In this document: piece by piece, positions 1 to 12,220 of the stretch
How the letters are laid out: each line of letters opens with the position of its first letter
Numbering within the stretch: the stretch's first letter is position 1
Source: Pectinophora gossypiella
Taxonomy: Eukaryota > Arthropoda > Insecta > Lepidoptera > Gelechiidae
Direction of reading: 5' to 3'
Length of the DNA stretch: 64,000 nucleotides
Assembly: GCF_024362695.1 (NCBI RefSeq)
Contig: NC_065404.1
Coordinates: 10,518,604-10,582,603 of the forward strand
Program-made: the position numbers and the translations under genes
The notes under the pieces: model-generated
The model's database searches: none
What the model saw: the letters and a program-made list of their open reading frames with translations, nothing else
What the model was told of the DNA's origin: nothing

Positions 1-2648
1 ATTGTAAATCAACAAATAAAACTCAGTGAAAGGGATGGTATGCCGAAGATAAGGCGGTGTCCACCCTACAATAGCTTGATGAACGACCCAATGGCTGCTG
101 TAAAAAGTCAAAAGCTCAGAAAGCGTGGGTGCGACCCTATTTTACGTTAACACACATTTTAAGGATTACATTCAGACAGAGACGGTATTTCAAACCGGCG
201 ATCCTTCTCACTGTCCCTAACTCTTGATAAAATATGTCTATTTAAACTACGATTACTCTGAAATACAAAGGGAATACTGAAATTAGTGTTATGAAACAAA
301 AAAAAACTCTAAATAAGTATTAACACGTAAATGTTTGTGATTGATCAGAATACTTATTATACTAATAATAATATATATTTTTGAACTAATCCCCAACTGA
401 ATTGTTAAATATACCACAAGTTGAGTCAGAATGTTCACTGGTCATAAAATAGGCAAAATTCATTTGAACACAGTTCTAACGACTGGTCACAAAAGGGACA
501 CTAGTTCATATAAAAATAAAAGAGAACTTTACCGATTTCATTTTGTCAAGACAAGGATAGATTTACGGAAATACTCGTATCCTTTATTTTATTTAAGAAA
601 ATATAATATAAGTAAGTGTGTTTCGTTTCATTTTCCTCCTAATACTCCCTTAACTCTCTGTGATGAAAGAAAGCCTGTCTCAAGGGAGAAGATAGTATAT
701 AAAATACTTCGTCTTACAACTTTCAATCAGCTTCTTTGAACATATAAAAGCCATATTATGAACAAAAAAATATTTGAACAAAACGAGTGCGTACTTTATT
801 ATAATCAGAGATCATTCGCAATTAAAATTTCAGAGCCAATGCGCCGGGGCAGTTTGTTCTGGATTATAACGTATTACATAGTAGCTTCCATCAGAACACT
901 GGCTCAGATAGCCGGCAGGTACGAAAACGTTTAGTAGGTATAATCTATGACATCCATTAATCTGTGCTGAGTGGATTCAAGCACCATTTACTTAGTAGCC
1001 ACTTTATATGTTGATTGGGCAATTTAACCAAAGTGATCTCTCGTTGTAAACATAGATAAAATGTACCTACTATCTCCTTTTTATTTGTTTTAGACGACTT
1101 CTAACTCCATAATGACACTGAAACTGTGTATTATTGATATTAGTAGGTCAAAGCGATGCCATTAGCCAATTAATTTGAACGTAGCAACTCAAAGTGCAGC
1201 GCTATTTTCCGGGCATGCTGACGAGGAATTTTCTAATAAGTAGTTAGTGCGGCACCTTCTCATTTACCGTATTCTGTTTTCGTTTTATTTCACTTAAGTA
1301 TTTCTCTTTGAAAATTTGAATGAATTAATATAAAATAGCTAGTAAAGTAACGGCCGACGCAATGCTCACAGCCAAATACAAAGGTAAAGCTTAGAGATAG
1401 TTCGCTTTGAAGTCGCTGGACAGCGAAAGGGAACCTTTGAACGAGCCCGGTCAAAAGGTAAAAAGCATCTCAGAGATCAAAGATAATTGAGGACCTATTA
1501 GAGGTTTTATCAGCGAACTTAAGCTGAACAATATGAGCAATATATTGCCAAATTGTAAAAAGTAGCTAATGGCGCTAATCGTCTCGACAATAAATTGTAT
1601 AACAGGAAAATAACATAAGAATGCTTATGAACAGACACAACGAATAACATTTTTGTCAACGTTATTATTTTTCTCTCTATTGCTTGCCTAATTCATCAAT
1701 CATACGCGAATAAACGTACACACAGCATATTTATTCATGAGGAGACGCGATAAGGAAAATGGTAGAAACGAAAGACCGCAATGCCACCGCATGTTTATTA
1801 TTTATTTAGAGATAATACAGTTTTCAGTTGAATACGACCCTTACTGCTCAATTTTCAGTTTATATTTGAAACTGTTAAGACGGTCAAGAAGTCGAGCAAT
1901 CTCTCAGGGAAGCTAAGCGAAATCCTCGTCTCTAGCTCTCGCCATTTTTCACGCGCAGCTAGCCCGGCACAATCACCGGCTGACACTGTATGTTATTGTG
2001 CTCACCGGTTCTGACAAACTGAATCATCTCCTAGGCATTATTTCAAAATGTTATCCTCTCAGAAATCATAATTGAAAACAAAACAAAAGGAAAATTATGC
2101 CTAATACCTTAGACTTAAAAGTTGTAATCGCAGTAAGTACAAAAAAGTTTCCAAGTTCTATATTAATTTTCACTTCTACAACGCCGAAAAAAGTAACATT
2201 TCCCCGGCACTCGTTACAAGTATTCCATCAAGTTATTGCTTCTCTTTTCTCTCGCGTAATAAGATTAAATTTTACTAATGAAACAGAAAATGGAAATTTC
2301 TCCAACAGTGAGGGAATTCTCTAAATAACTTTCTGAAAATTGTCTTCGTAATGAATGAATCTTTCTTACGACATTCTCGTTTTATCACGTTATTCACTGA
2401 GTCTCATCGAGTTCTGCACGGGTTCCGACTTACACCTCAGCCACACTATAATAATAAAACACTTTATTGCACCCACATTTTTAGAAAAAACTTTTCTAAC
2501 ATGGGCAAAAGCAGCGTTATCTCTAAGATCGATCTCTTCCAGACAACCTTCCGCAGAGGATATACCTAAACAAAAAACTGCAGTATACGAGTAGTGTGCA
2601 AAAACAAAAACATAAAAAATCTAATGAAGAATCTATTCGACATCTGTA
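1..2648. other. Unassigned AT-rich DNA
   Basis: No coding region, RNA gene or recognisable repeat could be supported here. Open frames are short, lack coding-like composition and are not flanked by convincing splice sites. It could be intergenic or intronic. Confidence 0.5.
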
Positions 2649-2874
2649 TACAGGGTGTTAATAACATCGTAACGAAAACTTTGAGGGATGATTCTGAGTC
2701 CATGAGTCTGAGTTGATATCAAGTGGAATCTTATGTCACAAAAGTATAAAATTGAAAATTATTTAAAAAACAAAAACAAAACATGAATTTTTTGCCGGAA
2801 AATTTTAATTGATTTTAACTCAAAATCGTAGTCTGAAACCCCTCAGTATTCGTTACGATGTCACTATAACTCTA
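2649..2874. repeat. Palindromic repeat element (family P1), copy 1
   Basis: About 226 bp whose two ends are inverted copies of each other: it opens with TACAGGGTGTTAATAACATC and closes with the complementary GTATTCGTTACGATGTCACT type of end around an A/T-rich centre. Relatives lie at 20474-20702, 20725-20955 and, in pieces, at 46172-46585 plus 32697-32726. The structure is that of a foldback or MITE-like element without coding capacity. The family is not one I can name. Confidence 0.7.
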
Positions 2875-3737
2875 TACTTTGACGAGACAAATCTGTTGAT
2901 TTGCCTCGGATGGCATTCACTCCTGTTACTTTATATTTCGGCTATAATTTTCTTCTACCATCACCATGACCACTCTATATTCAATAAAAAATAACCTTAA
3001 ACCACATCACTCAATACTCCAACACTACGACCATTGGTAAATAAAGTGTCATGAAATCAGTCGGTGCTGAAATACTGTCACGCTTATAAAGTAACCATCA
3101 GTGGCTATTGATTTAGCTTGTGGCAATATCATTACGCTGCAAATTACCTTTGATTAATGATTCTGGTCAACCCGAAATACATAGATGCCGTAGGTAATTC
3201 AAACCACATACCTTGATAGGTACATGTAGCCGTGAGACATACAAGATGGAGAGAAGATGTCTTGCTTATATGCACTATTACTACGCTTATGTAACTTGAA
3301 GGCTTTAGCTTTTCCCGTAAGCAAAGCTTTGCGACCTTTGAGGGATGAATAAGAGGATTGAAACTTTCAAAATTGGAACAAAGATAAACTTAATACGCAG
3401 GCTTAATGGGTGCGACATACGTAGTAAAGGTTTAACCTTGTTTTGTACTGATATATAAGTAAACAGGGCTTTATTCTATCACTTTACTTCGTATTTACAT
3501 AGTAACATATCTACTTAATACTATATTTATGTATAAACCTTTCTACAATACTCACTGATATGTTTCGATACCTACTTACGAGAAATAAACAAAAACATAT
3601 CATTTTTAGACATTTCGTGTTGCGTTCAAAGAGATACAAAGGCAAGATATTTAAGAAAATACTTTCAAATCGCTATTTTTAAGTGCTTTCAAAATATTTT
3701 ATGAATAAAATCAAAGCATTGATCACTGAATAAATCA
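2875..3737. other. Unassigned DNA
   Basis: Nothing recognisable beyond AT-rich sequence. It ends directly at the Helitron 5' terminus. Confidence 0.4.
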
Positions 3738-3856
3738 TCTATACTTATAATAAATCTGTAGAGAGGTCAATTCTGTACATTAAATATTTTTTCAAAATAA
3801 CTATCAGGGGGTGATAAGTGGTCGATACTGATGCCAAAAATGCAATCAGTAAAATT

Positions 3857-3858
<2 letters not shown>

Positions 3859-3933
<75 letters not shown>

Positions 3934-3934
3934 A
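3859..3934 (+). repeat. (TCTG)n microsatellite in the Helitron
   Basis: About nineteen uninterrupted TCTG tetranucleotides at a fixed place in the 5' part of the Helitron, so the microsatellite is part of the mobile unit and not a chance expansion. Confidence 0.95.
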
Positions 3935-4068
3935 TGTTCCTTATAGAAACAAAAACTACTGGACGGATTTTAATGAAACTTGGTACAATTATTCTTCACA
4001 CTCCTGGACAGGTTATAGTATACATTTCATCACGCTACAATCAATAGGAGCAGAGTAGTGAAAGGAAA

Positions 4069-5810
4069 TCCTTTTGTATGAAAAATCTAAACCACTCAAG
4101 TTAGACGTTTGAAATTTCGCATGCAGGTACCTTAGATACCGTAGAGGTGCACTAAGAAAGGAATTCCCGAAATTCCTACGGGAACGGGAATTAGCGGGAA
4201 AATCCTTTTGTATGAAAAATCTAAACCACTCAAGTTAGACGTTTGAAATTTGGCATGCAGGTACCTTAGGTACCGTAGAGGTGCACTAAGAAAGGAATTC
4301 CCGAAATTCCCACGAGAACGGGAATTAGCGGGAAAATCCTTTTGTATGAAAAATCTAAACCACTCAAGTTAGACGTTTGAAATTTGTCATGCAGGTACCT
4401 TAGGTACCGTAGAGGTGCATTAAGAAAGGAATTCCCGAAATTCCCACGAGAACGGGAATTAGCGGGAAAATCCTTTTGTATGAAAAATTTACACCACTCA
4501 AGTTAGACGTTTGAAATTTGTCATACAGGTACCTTAGGTACCGTGGAGGTGCACTAAGAAAGAAATTCCCGAAATTCCCACGGGAACGGGAATTAACAGG
4601 AAAATCCTTTTGTATGAAAAATCTAAACCATTCAAGTTTGATGTTTGAAATTTGTCATGCAGGTGCCTTAGGTACCGTAGAGGTGCATTAAGAAAGGAAT
4701 TCCCGAAATTACCACGAGAACGGGAATTAGCGGGAAAATCCTTTTATATGAAAAATCTAAACCATTCAAGTTAGATGTTTGAAATTTGTCATGAAGGTAC
4801 CATAGGTACTGTAGAGGTGCACTAAGAAAGGAATTTCCAAAATTCTCACGGGAACGGGAATTAGCGGGAAAATCCTTTTGTATGAAAAATCTAAACCATT
4901 CAAGTTAGATATTTGAAATTTGTCATGCAGGTACCTTAAATACTGTAGAGGTGTACTAAGAAAGGAATTTCCGAAATTCCCACGGGAACGGGAATTAGCG
5001 GGAAAATCCTTTTGTATGAAAAATCTAAACCACTCAAGTTAGACGTTTAAAATTTGGCATGCAGGTACCATAGGTACCGCAGAGGTGCACTAAGAAAGGA
5101 ATTCCCAAAATTCTCACGGGAACGGGAATTAGCGGGAAAATCCTTTTGTATGAAAAATCTAAACCACTCAAGTTAGACGTTTGAAATTTGGCATGCAGAT
5201 ACCTTAAGTACCGTAGAGGTGCACTAAGAAAGGAATTCCCGAAATTCCCACGAGAACGGGAATTAGCGGGAAAATCCTTTTGTATGAAAAATCTAAACCA
5301 CTCAAGTTAGACGTTTGAAATTTGGCATGCAGGTACCTTAGATACCGTAGAGGTGCACTAAGAAAGGAATTCCCGAAATTCCTACGGGAACGGGAATTAG
5401 CGGGAAAATCCTTTTGTATGAAAAATCTAAACCACTCAAGTTAGACGTTTGAAATTTGTCATGCAGGTACCTTAGGTACCGTAGAGGTGCATTAAGAAAG
5501 GAATTCCCGAAATTCCCACGGGAACGGGAATTAACGGGAAAATCCTTTTGTATGAAAAATCTAAACCATTCAAGTTAGATGTTTGAAATTTGGCTCGCAG
5601 GTACTTTAGATACCGTAGAGGTGCACTAAGAAAGGAATTCCCGAAATTCCCACGGGAACGGGAATTAGCCGGAAAATCCTTTTGTATGAAAAATCTAAAC
5701 CACTCAAGTTAGACGTTTGAAATTTGGCATGCAGGTACTTTAGTAAACTTAAAGCTTAGTTGCAACAGGATATTACAAAATTCCCACGGGAACGGTAGTT
5801 AGCGGGAAAA
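4069..5810 (+). repeat. 134-bp tandem array, 13 units, inside the Helitron
   Basis: The landmark TCCTTTTGTATG recurs at 4069, 4203, 4337, 4471, 4605, 4739 (here TCCTTTTATATG), 4873, 5007, 5141, 5275, 5409, 5543 and 5677, that is, exactly every 134 bp. Units differ by scattered substitutions but not by length. Each contains a GGTACC-centred block and an inverted GGAATTCCCGAAATTCC / GGGAACGGGAATT segment. Further units with changed spacing follow to about 6175. Confidence 0.95.
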
Positions 5811-6175
5811 AACATTTGTATGAAAAAATCAAATCTAAATAAAAGGAGAAACTGACTGACTCAGTGACTGACATATCAACGCATAGCCTGAACGGCTAAA
5901 CGTAGGCATTTGAAATTTGGAAGGGACATAGCTTAGGTACCGTAGAGGTGCACTAAGAAAGGAATTCCCGGAATTCCCACGGGAACGGAAATTAGCGGGA
6001 AAATCCTTTTGTGTGAAAAATCTAAACCGCTTAAGTTAGACGCTTGAAATTTGGCATGCAGGTACCTTAGTTAACTTAAAGCTTAGTTGCAACAGGATAT
6101 TGCAAAATTCCCACGGAAACGGGAGTTAGCGGGAAAAAAACATTTGTATGAAAAAATCGAAACCGCGTAAGATAG

Positions 6176-6345
6176 ATGTTTTCAATTCAATTCAATTAAA
6201 TTATTTATTGCATTCCATTAGTACAATGGGGTGTTACATAGGCATAGGGGCATAGGAACTAAAACATGGACCCTGTAGGGCACAGCAACGTTGAAGGGAA
6301 GAGAGAAAGTGTGTATTAAAATTAAAACTCAATGAACAATCAATT
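6176..6345 (-). mobile_element. Retroposon 3' end with (ATTGAA)n tail
   Basis: Reverse-complement relative of the block at 19018-19155: both share the segment around GCTGTGCCCTACAG and GCAATAAATAATT. The simple TTCAATTCAATT tail marks a LINE or SINE 3' terminus. It interrupts the last diverged units of the Helitron array, so it is younger than the array. Confidence 0.7.
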
Positions 6346-6564
6346 AAAAAAAAATCAATTCAATCAATTGATTCAATCTAGCATGCATGCATACCTTAGT
6401 ACTTAAATATAAAGTTTATTTTTGGCTGTATTTTGAAAAATGGGAGTTATTGGGAAAAAAAAATTATGAAAAAATCTAAACTGCATAAGTATGCACTCCC
6501 ACACACACAAAGATCTCTCTCTTATATAAGACGCCACGCGGACGAAGTCGCGGGCAAAAGCTAG

Positions 6565-7177
6565 TTTCAAATAAAAAAATGTATTTATCATGAGCATCTG
6601 GGACATTCGTGAATTTAGAAAGAAACAAAAACTAACTGGGTATACACAAACCCCCCGTTGCCGCGGGCGTCTAGGAAAACGGCCTTTGAAACCCGAGGGT
6701 GACTCTAGAGATGAAACCGGAGTCTGAATTAAAATCGAGCTTGATATCGTTATCCTTACGAATCTCGGGTATATTTTGGGAATCGGACACGAAATTTGGG
6801 CTTCGTAACTTCGTTAATCCAATGCAAGCGTTTTATTTGGGAACAATCGCATTCTAACTGTACTCTGCCCACAGCGGTGTCTTGAATTTTAATAGGTCTA
6901 CTAACTTCTTAATTGAAATTCTACGCGGAATTGTTCTTCGTGTCCATCAACATTCAGTTACGGATTTTCCTGAGATCCCTATTAATTTTGTTTACTCGCT
7001 TTAATTGGACTTTAATTTCATTCGCAGCTTTAAAATGGATTGCTTTTTTCGTTTGTTCATTTGTTGTTCGAAAAAACATACCTCTCAGCAAAATGTAAAT
7101 TTCGCTAAAGTTATGCCGTCGCAGGCAATGTGACTTTGCCAAAGGCAAATGACAGAGTTTGCCTAATACATATAATT
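6565..7177. other. Unassigned DNA between two elements
   Basis: No gene or repeat recognised. Short opposing open frames around 6913-7148 overlap each other and look fortuitous. Confidence 0.4.
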
Positions 7178-7960
7178 ATATATGTCGCAGGGATATGATA
7201 AAAACGGGGATTTGATCAATTCCCTAAGGGATTTGATCAAATCACGGAAGATGTTAAAATAACAACACGATTTTATCTTTTCCCTAAACAAATCTAGTGA
7301 ATTGAACAAATCCCTAAATTGGTTCAGTGAAATGACAAAATAATTTTGCTTTGGAATTTTATAGGTTTATTTGGTAAGATATATCTACATAATTATGATA
7401 ATCAGGTGTGTGTAATACAAAGAAATATTGATATAAAAAATCACCATTACTTAGAACAATTTTTTATTTTTTGAAAGACAGAACAAAAATTTCTTTAAAA
7501 AATAAAACATATTTTAGTTGCGTATGATATGCCTATTTGTAATAATCACTTATTAAAACATGTAGCTGATTTGTGGCATCGTGAATTACAAAAAAAATTC
7601 GTGTCTAATACAATCCCTGTAATATTATTTGCATCTAGTGGACCCCTGTCTACTTTTGGTACATCAACCAAAACGGTGGAACCAACTAATACCTATATCT
7701 TCGAGTTTCTTAGAAGAATGTCTTTCATTTTATCAGCAAATCTTTTAAAATTTTGTGAAGAATCAAAAAAACCTTTAAAATACCAAAGCAAAATCATTTT
7801 TGTCATTTCACTGAACCAATTTAGGGATTTGTTCAATTCACTAGATTTGTTTAGTGAAAAGATAAAATCGTGTTGTTATTTTAACATCCTCCGTGATTTG
7901 ATCAAATCCCTTAGGGAATTGATCAAATCCCCGTTTTTATCATATCCCTGCGACATATAT
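7178..7960. mobile_element. Foldback element with ~185-bp inverted ends
   Basis: The first ~185 bp (7178-7366) reappear almost perfectly inverted at 7772-7960, opening ATATATGTCGCAGGGATATG on both strands. Within each arm are internal near-palindromes built on TTGATCAA flanked by TCCCTAAGGGA. The 0.4-kb centre is A/T rich. An open frame of 168 codons at 7529-8035 runs through the right arm and out of the element and is probably fortuitous. Target duplication is unclear (possibly TATA). It resembles a non-autonomous DNA transposon. Confidence 0.8.
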
Positions 7961-8236
7961 AATAACCTGTGCTCAGTCTGTCTGAAAATCCGATTTAGAT
8001 ATTTTTTCTTTGTATTTACAAAGATAGACATTTGAGGATTCTGAAAGACAAACAGACACTATTCACGCCCATAATTTATTAAGGTGGATGTAGCCACACG
8101 GTGATATAAATTACAACCAACCTAAGTATTGAAGACCTAAGATAGAATATGTATGACTTACCGTATGGTCATAGAATATATATGGACTACTACGTACCGA
8201 AAGAATACTCACCTTCCCGTACCGAATAGCATGTCG

Positions 8237-8271
8237 TCTCGTGTGTGTGTGTGTGTGTCTGTGTGTGTGTG
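8237..8271 (+). repeat. (GT)n microsatellite
   Basis: Alternating GT interrupted once by CT. Other short (GT/CA)n tracts are at about 9980 and 21745. Confidence 0.9.
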
Positions 8272-8579
8272 GTTTTATCTAATTCGTCCATTGCAAAAGG
8301 CGTCGTCAGTTTCTAAACGATCACTGTTTTGCAATATGCCGATGGCAAATTGTCAAATTTCTCGTATTTTTTTATTTAGTCGAATGGAGCGGCGTTTGTA
8401 ATATATCGCGGCAATTTGTCTCCTTAGTATCGAATCTTGCCGCTTGTTCGGTCACAACCAAAACAATGGTGGCTATCGGTGTAAGTGTCTGCAAAAAAAT
8501 AACCAAACAATTGCAATTCTTCGAGTACAGTGGAGTTAACGCGTGAATTAAGTGATTTTAAGGACGATTATTATTCAAA

Positions 8580-8760
8580 TTGTCATTTTTTTATGAAGCT
8601 CAACAAGGGACAGTGAAACGACCGTGGACGAAACCGAAAGTTTTTGAGGTTATTCGGCACATTAAAAATGCTAAGTTGTCCATGGAAGCTGGTGATCTTC
8701 GGTTATCTGCATATTGGCGAACAACAGATGTGCATGTTTTAAAAGAAAAGTGTCACTATA
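8580..8760 (+). other. Possible decayed coding segment
   Basis: About 60 codons before the frame becomes A/T-rich read like protein (for example QQGTVKRPWTKPKVFEVIRH), with balanced codon use unlike the surrounding DNA. There is no ATG at the frame start (TTG) and no clear splice sites. I do not recognise the family. It may be an exon or a transposase remnant, or chance. Confidence 0.15.
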
Positions 8761-9377
8761 CTCGTAGTTTAACTTCCGCAAATAAATATTGTTATTTTTT
8801 AATTAATTACGTTTTTTGTCTAATAATTACTGCAAGTTTGATAAATTCATTTTTGCTTTTGACTTTAAATTACTTGATACTATACTTAATACTCACAAGT
8901 CTCCTAACTCAGTAAATTATAAATTATGTAAGTAATATGTTGTTATTTTCTTATTTAGTTACTTTATATATGAAAAAAATGGATTTAAGATGTTCTTTTT
9001 AAAATAAAGAATTTAAGTAGTCTGATTTAATTAAGAAATGAATCAAAATTTTTTTGTATTAAGTACATTTATTCTACGACTGCATAAGATTGATTGCAAT
9101 TGAGCCTAGGTGTTTTTTATTAAATATAAAATTCATAAAGACCGATTAAGACTTATAGTATTCTCTATGTTAATACCAACTAAATACCGGATTTGTAAGT
9201 AGTAGATATTTCAGTATATTTTCAATACTTTAAGTACGTAAAACAAAATATATCATTCCAAGCTATGGTCAGCCTTCAACATTAACAAACTCTGTTTTGG
9301 CGCATTTGTTGATAAGCTGAACACATCTACAATTTGCCTTCAGCAAATCGCAAACCAGCGAGCGTTTAGAAATGAAG

Positions 9378-9590
9378 GACTTACCCGGCTACGTTGACCA
9401 AAACAATATTTATAGATGGCGTTGCATAACTTTAACGTGATAATAAATTAAATATTAAATAAAAAGAGTTATCAGAAAATGATACAAGATGCATATGTCT
9501 GTTATCTATGAAATTAGAAGGTTAAATTAAAAAAAAACTGTACAGCGCTATCTAGAAATGTAGTCTAGAAACTCCCTCATTGACGACGCC
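9378..9590. mobile_element. MITE-like element with TAGATGGCG ends, copy 1
   Basis: One end has AAAACAATATTTATAGATGG, the other the inverted AGCGCTATCTAG followed by AACTCCCTCATTGACG. Ends and an internal AACAGACATAT block match the longer element at 18898-19440, here in the opposite internal orientation. Too short to encode a transposase. Confidence 0.5.
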
Positions 9591-10806
9591 GTTTTTAATG
9601 AGACGAATTAGACTATTTGCCGACGACCGCAACTTACGACAGTCCCTGCACGCTGTGGGTGCCGCTGCTACGGGCTCTAGCCTTATGTGATATTCGAGTA
9701 AGTTGTATTTATCGTGTTTATGAAATTATGAGGCAGTGTTTATGCGTTAAATTAAGTAAAAGTTTTGATAATGTTAAGTATGTTGTTAATAATTTTGACC
9801 GTGTTATTAATGTAGGTGTTACTAGGGTATCAAAATATGAAAATTATAGAGATTTCAGACGTATTTCTTCATATTTCTGCTGTCTTAGATATGAATTAAT
9901 TGGCTAGATATCTAGTTAAACATTTTGCGTAGACCCTTGTATGTTACTCACACATACGCTAGTGTCAAAGCGTAAGTTACACACACACACACATAGCACA
10001 TTAGTCTTATAATATGCTCGGATCAGGGTCAGTTAAGTAGAAAAATTAGCGATAATATTCTCTTTTCCTTGGAAACAGAGGATTTTATGACAACCACTAA
10101 GAGTAGAAATTGACATTTCCTGTAATGTTTATTACAGGGACGAACCTCAACAGAATAAAAACAAGCTAAATTTCAAAGAGAATTGAAGTCAGGAAGGAAA
10201 AAGGAGGCGTAAGAAATGGAGTGATTGGGAAAATGGTATATTGTGTTTCGAAGTTGAAGGTACCTATCGGGGAGTGAATAATAAAAGAGAGTGTGAATCC
10301 ATTTCTCTCATTTTACTCAGAGCGAATCCGTTGTCCTAATATTATTGTAGCTCTTTCGAACTCGTTCACTGTCCACACCACCCTCAATTATTTTTAGATT
10401 CAAATTGGTACACGTAGAGTGCTAAGCTATGAAGCTAATATTCATTTTTAAAAAGGTCATATACAGGGTATTAGTGAGATGTTACATATAGGGAAGGTTA
10501 TTTATTACCTTAAATCCTTTAACTACCTACCTCCTTCTAAATATACTTTAAACAGTCTGTGTTAAAACAATCTTAATTTCTTCTTCTTTGCGAGTCGATG
10601 GCGATCGAAACTAAATTTTTGCTGACCAATAATTGGCCACGCTTACGGCATTGTCGGATCTTAATTTAAATAATTTCGTTATAAAATTCCATTCCATCAC
10701 GAACCTCAAGCTGTTTTCTTTTCACATATGGGTGCATGCCTAATGTATGTAGTGATTTAAATTATCTTCACTAACTTACATTAATATAGATAAGCGAAAC
10801 TCTTCC
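9591..10806. other. Unassigned DNA
   Basis: Contains a (CA)n tract near 9980 and otherwise nothing I can support. A 96-codon open frame at 9617-9907 has no recognisable domain. Confidence 0.4.
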
Positions 10807-10923
10807 AGTTCCGAAGTTGCGCACAATAACAGAGACTCAGTGAGTCGCGGTGAAATGATTCCGCTGGAAGCAACTCGACGCGGACTTCCGTCTCGGTGTA
10901 TTGTCACTGACGTCGCTTAATCA
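10807..10923 (+). repeat. Direct repeat R1, copy 1, with TGACGTC
   Basis: Begins AGTTCCGAAGT(T/A)GCGCAC and ends TGACGTCG(C/T)TTAATCA. A second copy lies 0.6 kb away at 11513-11612. Both keep the TGACGTC palindrome, the consensus CREB/ATF-type site. The block could be a duplicated regulatory element or 5' region, or the ends of an unknown element. Confidence 0.7.
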
Positions 10924-11512
10924 TTATATATATATATGTTTAACTTCATATATATCTTAAATAGACATAATGTAAATCTCTATGTACAGTCATGCGCAAT
11001 ATAATGTACCCACTTTAGGACTCTGTCGCACTATCATATTTGACATTTAGTGAGACTTACAGTTCAATTTGTCAAAAAAGTTGTGTCAAATGTGACATGG
11101 TACCAAAGTGTATACATATTAATGCTCGTGACCGTATATAATATATACGCGATAAGCTTAACCAAATGTGAACAAGGATCTCAAATAGATACGAGGCATT
11201 CCTATAAAAAACATATTAAAAATATGTTTGAAACTGTATCTTCAAATGCTAGAAAAATAAAATTTATGGTTAAATCTTTTATTTCTCTATTCAAAAATAA
11301 AAGTAAAACACATAATAACGGATTCTTACCGCGTTTAAAGCAGGGATATGAGACTCCCGATAATTCGACACTGTTGCAAGTGCCATGTGTTTTAATTATG
11401 ATGATAACCGCGTAAACTTAAAACTATGTATAAAAGTAATATAGTTTTCTAGTATCAACTAGATCCTTAAAATACATAAGCAAAATATATTTACACATAC
11501 GTATAAACGAAC
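10924..11512. other. Unique DNA between the R1 repeats
   Basis: Holds an open frame at 11050-11415 without an ATG at its first codon and with no recognisable domain. No LTR features (TG..CA ends, primer-binding site, polypurine tract) accompany the flanking repeats. Confidence 0.3.
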
Positions 11513-11612
11513 AGTTCCGAAGTAGCGCACGAGAGCAACTCAGTGAAATGATTCCGCCAGCAAGTTGAGGCCGGACTTCCGTGTCGGTGTATTGTCGTGA
11601 CGTCGTTTAATC
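11513..11612 (+). repeat. Direct repeat R1, copy 2, with TGACGTC
   Basis: About 80 percent similar by eye to 10807-10923, in the same orientation, slightly shorter through small deletions. The TGACGTCG core is conserved. Confidence 0.7.
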
Positions 11613-12027
11613 ACGGTGACAAATGTACCGACGAACGTCGCCAGCCTACACCGCTACACACCGCAAATTGATAATACTCAATTACACACGCCCGTCGGCC
11701 AGCTTCTCCACTCCGGTAACTTTGTTTTTCATATATGTTACACGAAAATTTGATTAGTGTGTGTTTTTTATTTAATATGGCCGACAGTAAATAAATTTGC
11801 AACTCATTTGTGTTTTGTGTGGTCTGATTGGAGAATTCGAATGAAAACTTATTGATATAAGTAGATATAAAGTAGGAATAATGTCCTTTTGAAACATACA
11901 AGTACATAGGCGTGTAGGAAAAATACATAAGATAAAAAGTGTTACATTACTTTAAAACACACTATGAGAACAATAAACAAATGAACATGTTAACAATTTA
12001 TGTGTAGAAACTCCGTCAAACCTCACT

Positions 12028-12095
12028 CAAACTTTCCCCTCAATCAAACGCGCGCAGGGCCATAATCCACCACGCTGCTCCACGGCGGCGGTTTA
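12028..12095 (-). mobile_element. SINE 3' fragment
   Basis: Reverse complement of the GTGGAGCAGCGTGGTGGA ... TTGATTGAGGGGA segment typical of the tRNA-derived SINEs in this window. The promoter-bearing 5' part is missing. Confidence 0.5.
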
Positions 12096-12220
12096 GTGGA
12101 AAAATGTACACTTACCGTTGAAGATCCTATTCAAAATCTTCCTGAGGATTTATCTCGATATTTTTCGTCGTCGTTAAAGCATTTGAATTTATATATTTCT
12201 ATCATTTCTCTAGGGAAAGA

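Larger units (their letters stand above)
3738..6564 (+). mobile_element. Non-autonomous Helitron with internal satellites
   Basis: The 5' end begins TCTATACTTATAATAAATC after an A. The 3' end is CTAG followed by T, preceded by a short GC hairpin (GCC.CGCG / CGCGGGC, about 6535-6556). TC start, CTRR end, 3' hairpin and insertion between A and T are the defining Helitron marks. No Rep/helicase gene is present, so it would depend on enzymes supplied in trans. The interior holds a (TCTG)n microsatellite, a regular 134-bp tandem array, three decayed units and one later retroposon insertion (6176-6345). Family assignment is by termini only. Confidence 0.85.

Noticed and set aside
3831..4058. 75-codon frame with repeated Ser-Val-Cys-Leu
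   Set aside because: Translation of the (TCTG)n microsatellite.
4069..5810. CRISPR-like array
   Set aside because: Units are contiguous 134-bp tandem repeats without unique spacers, in a eukaryotic Helitron.
7529..8035. 168-codon open frame
   Set aside because: It spans the right arm of the foldback element and continues outside it; no domain or splice context.
10807..11612. A small LTR retrotransposon
   Set aside because: The repeats lack TG..CA ends, primer-binding site and polypurine tract, and the interior has no gag/pol similarity.
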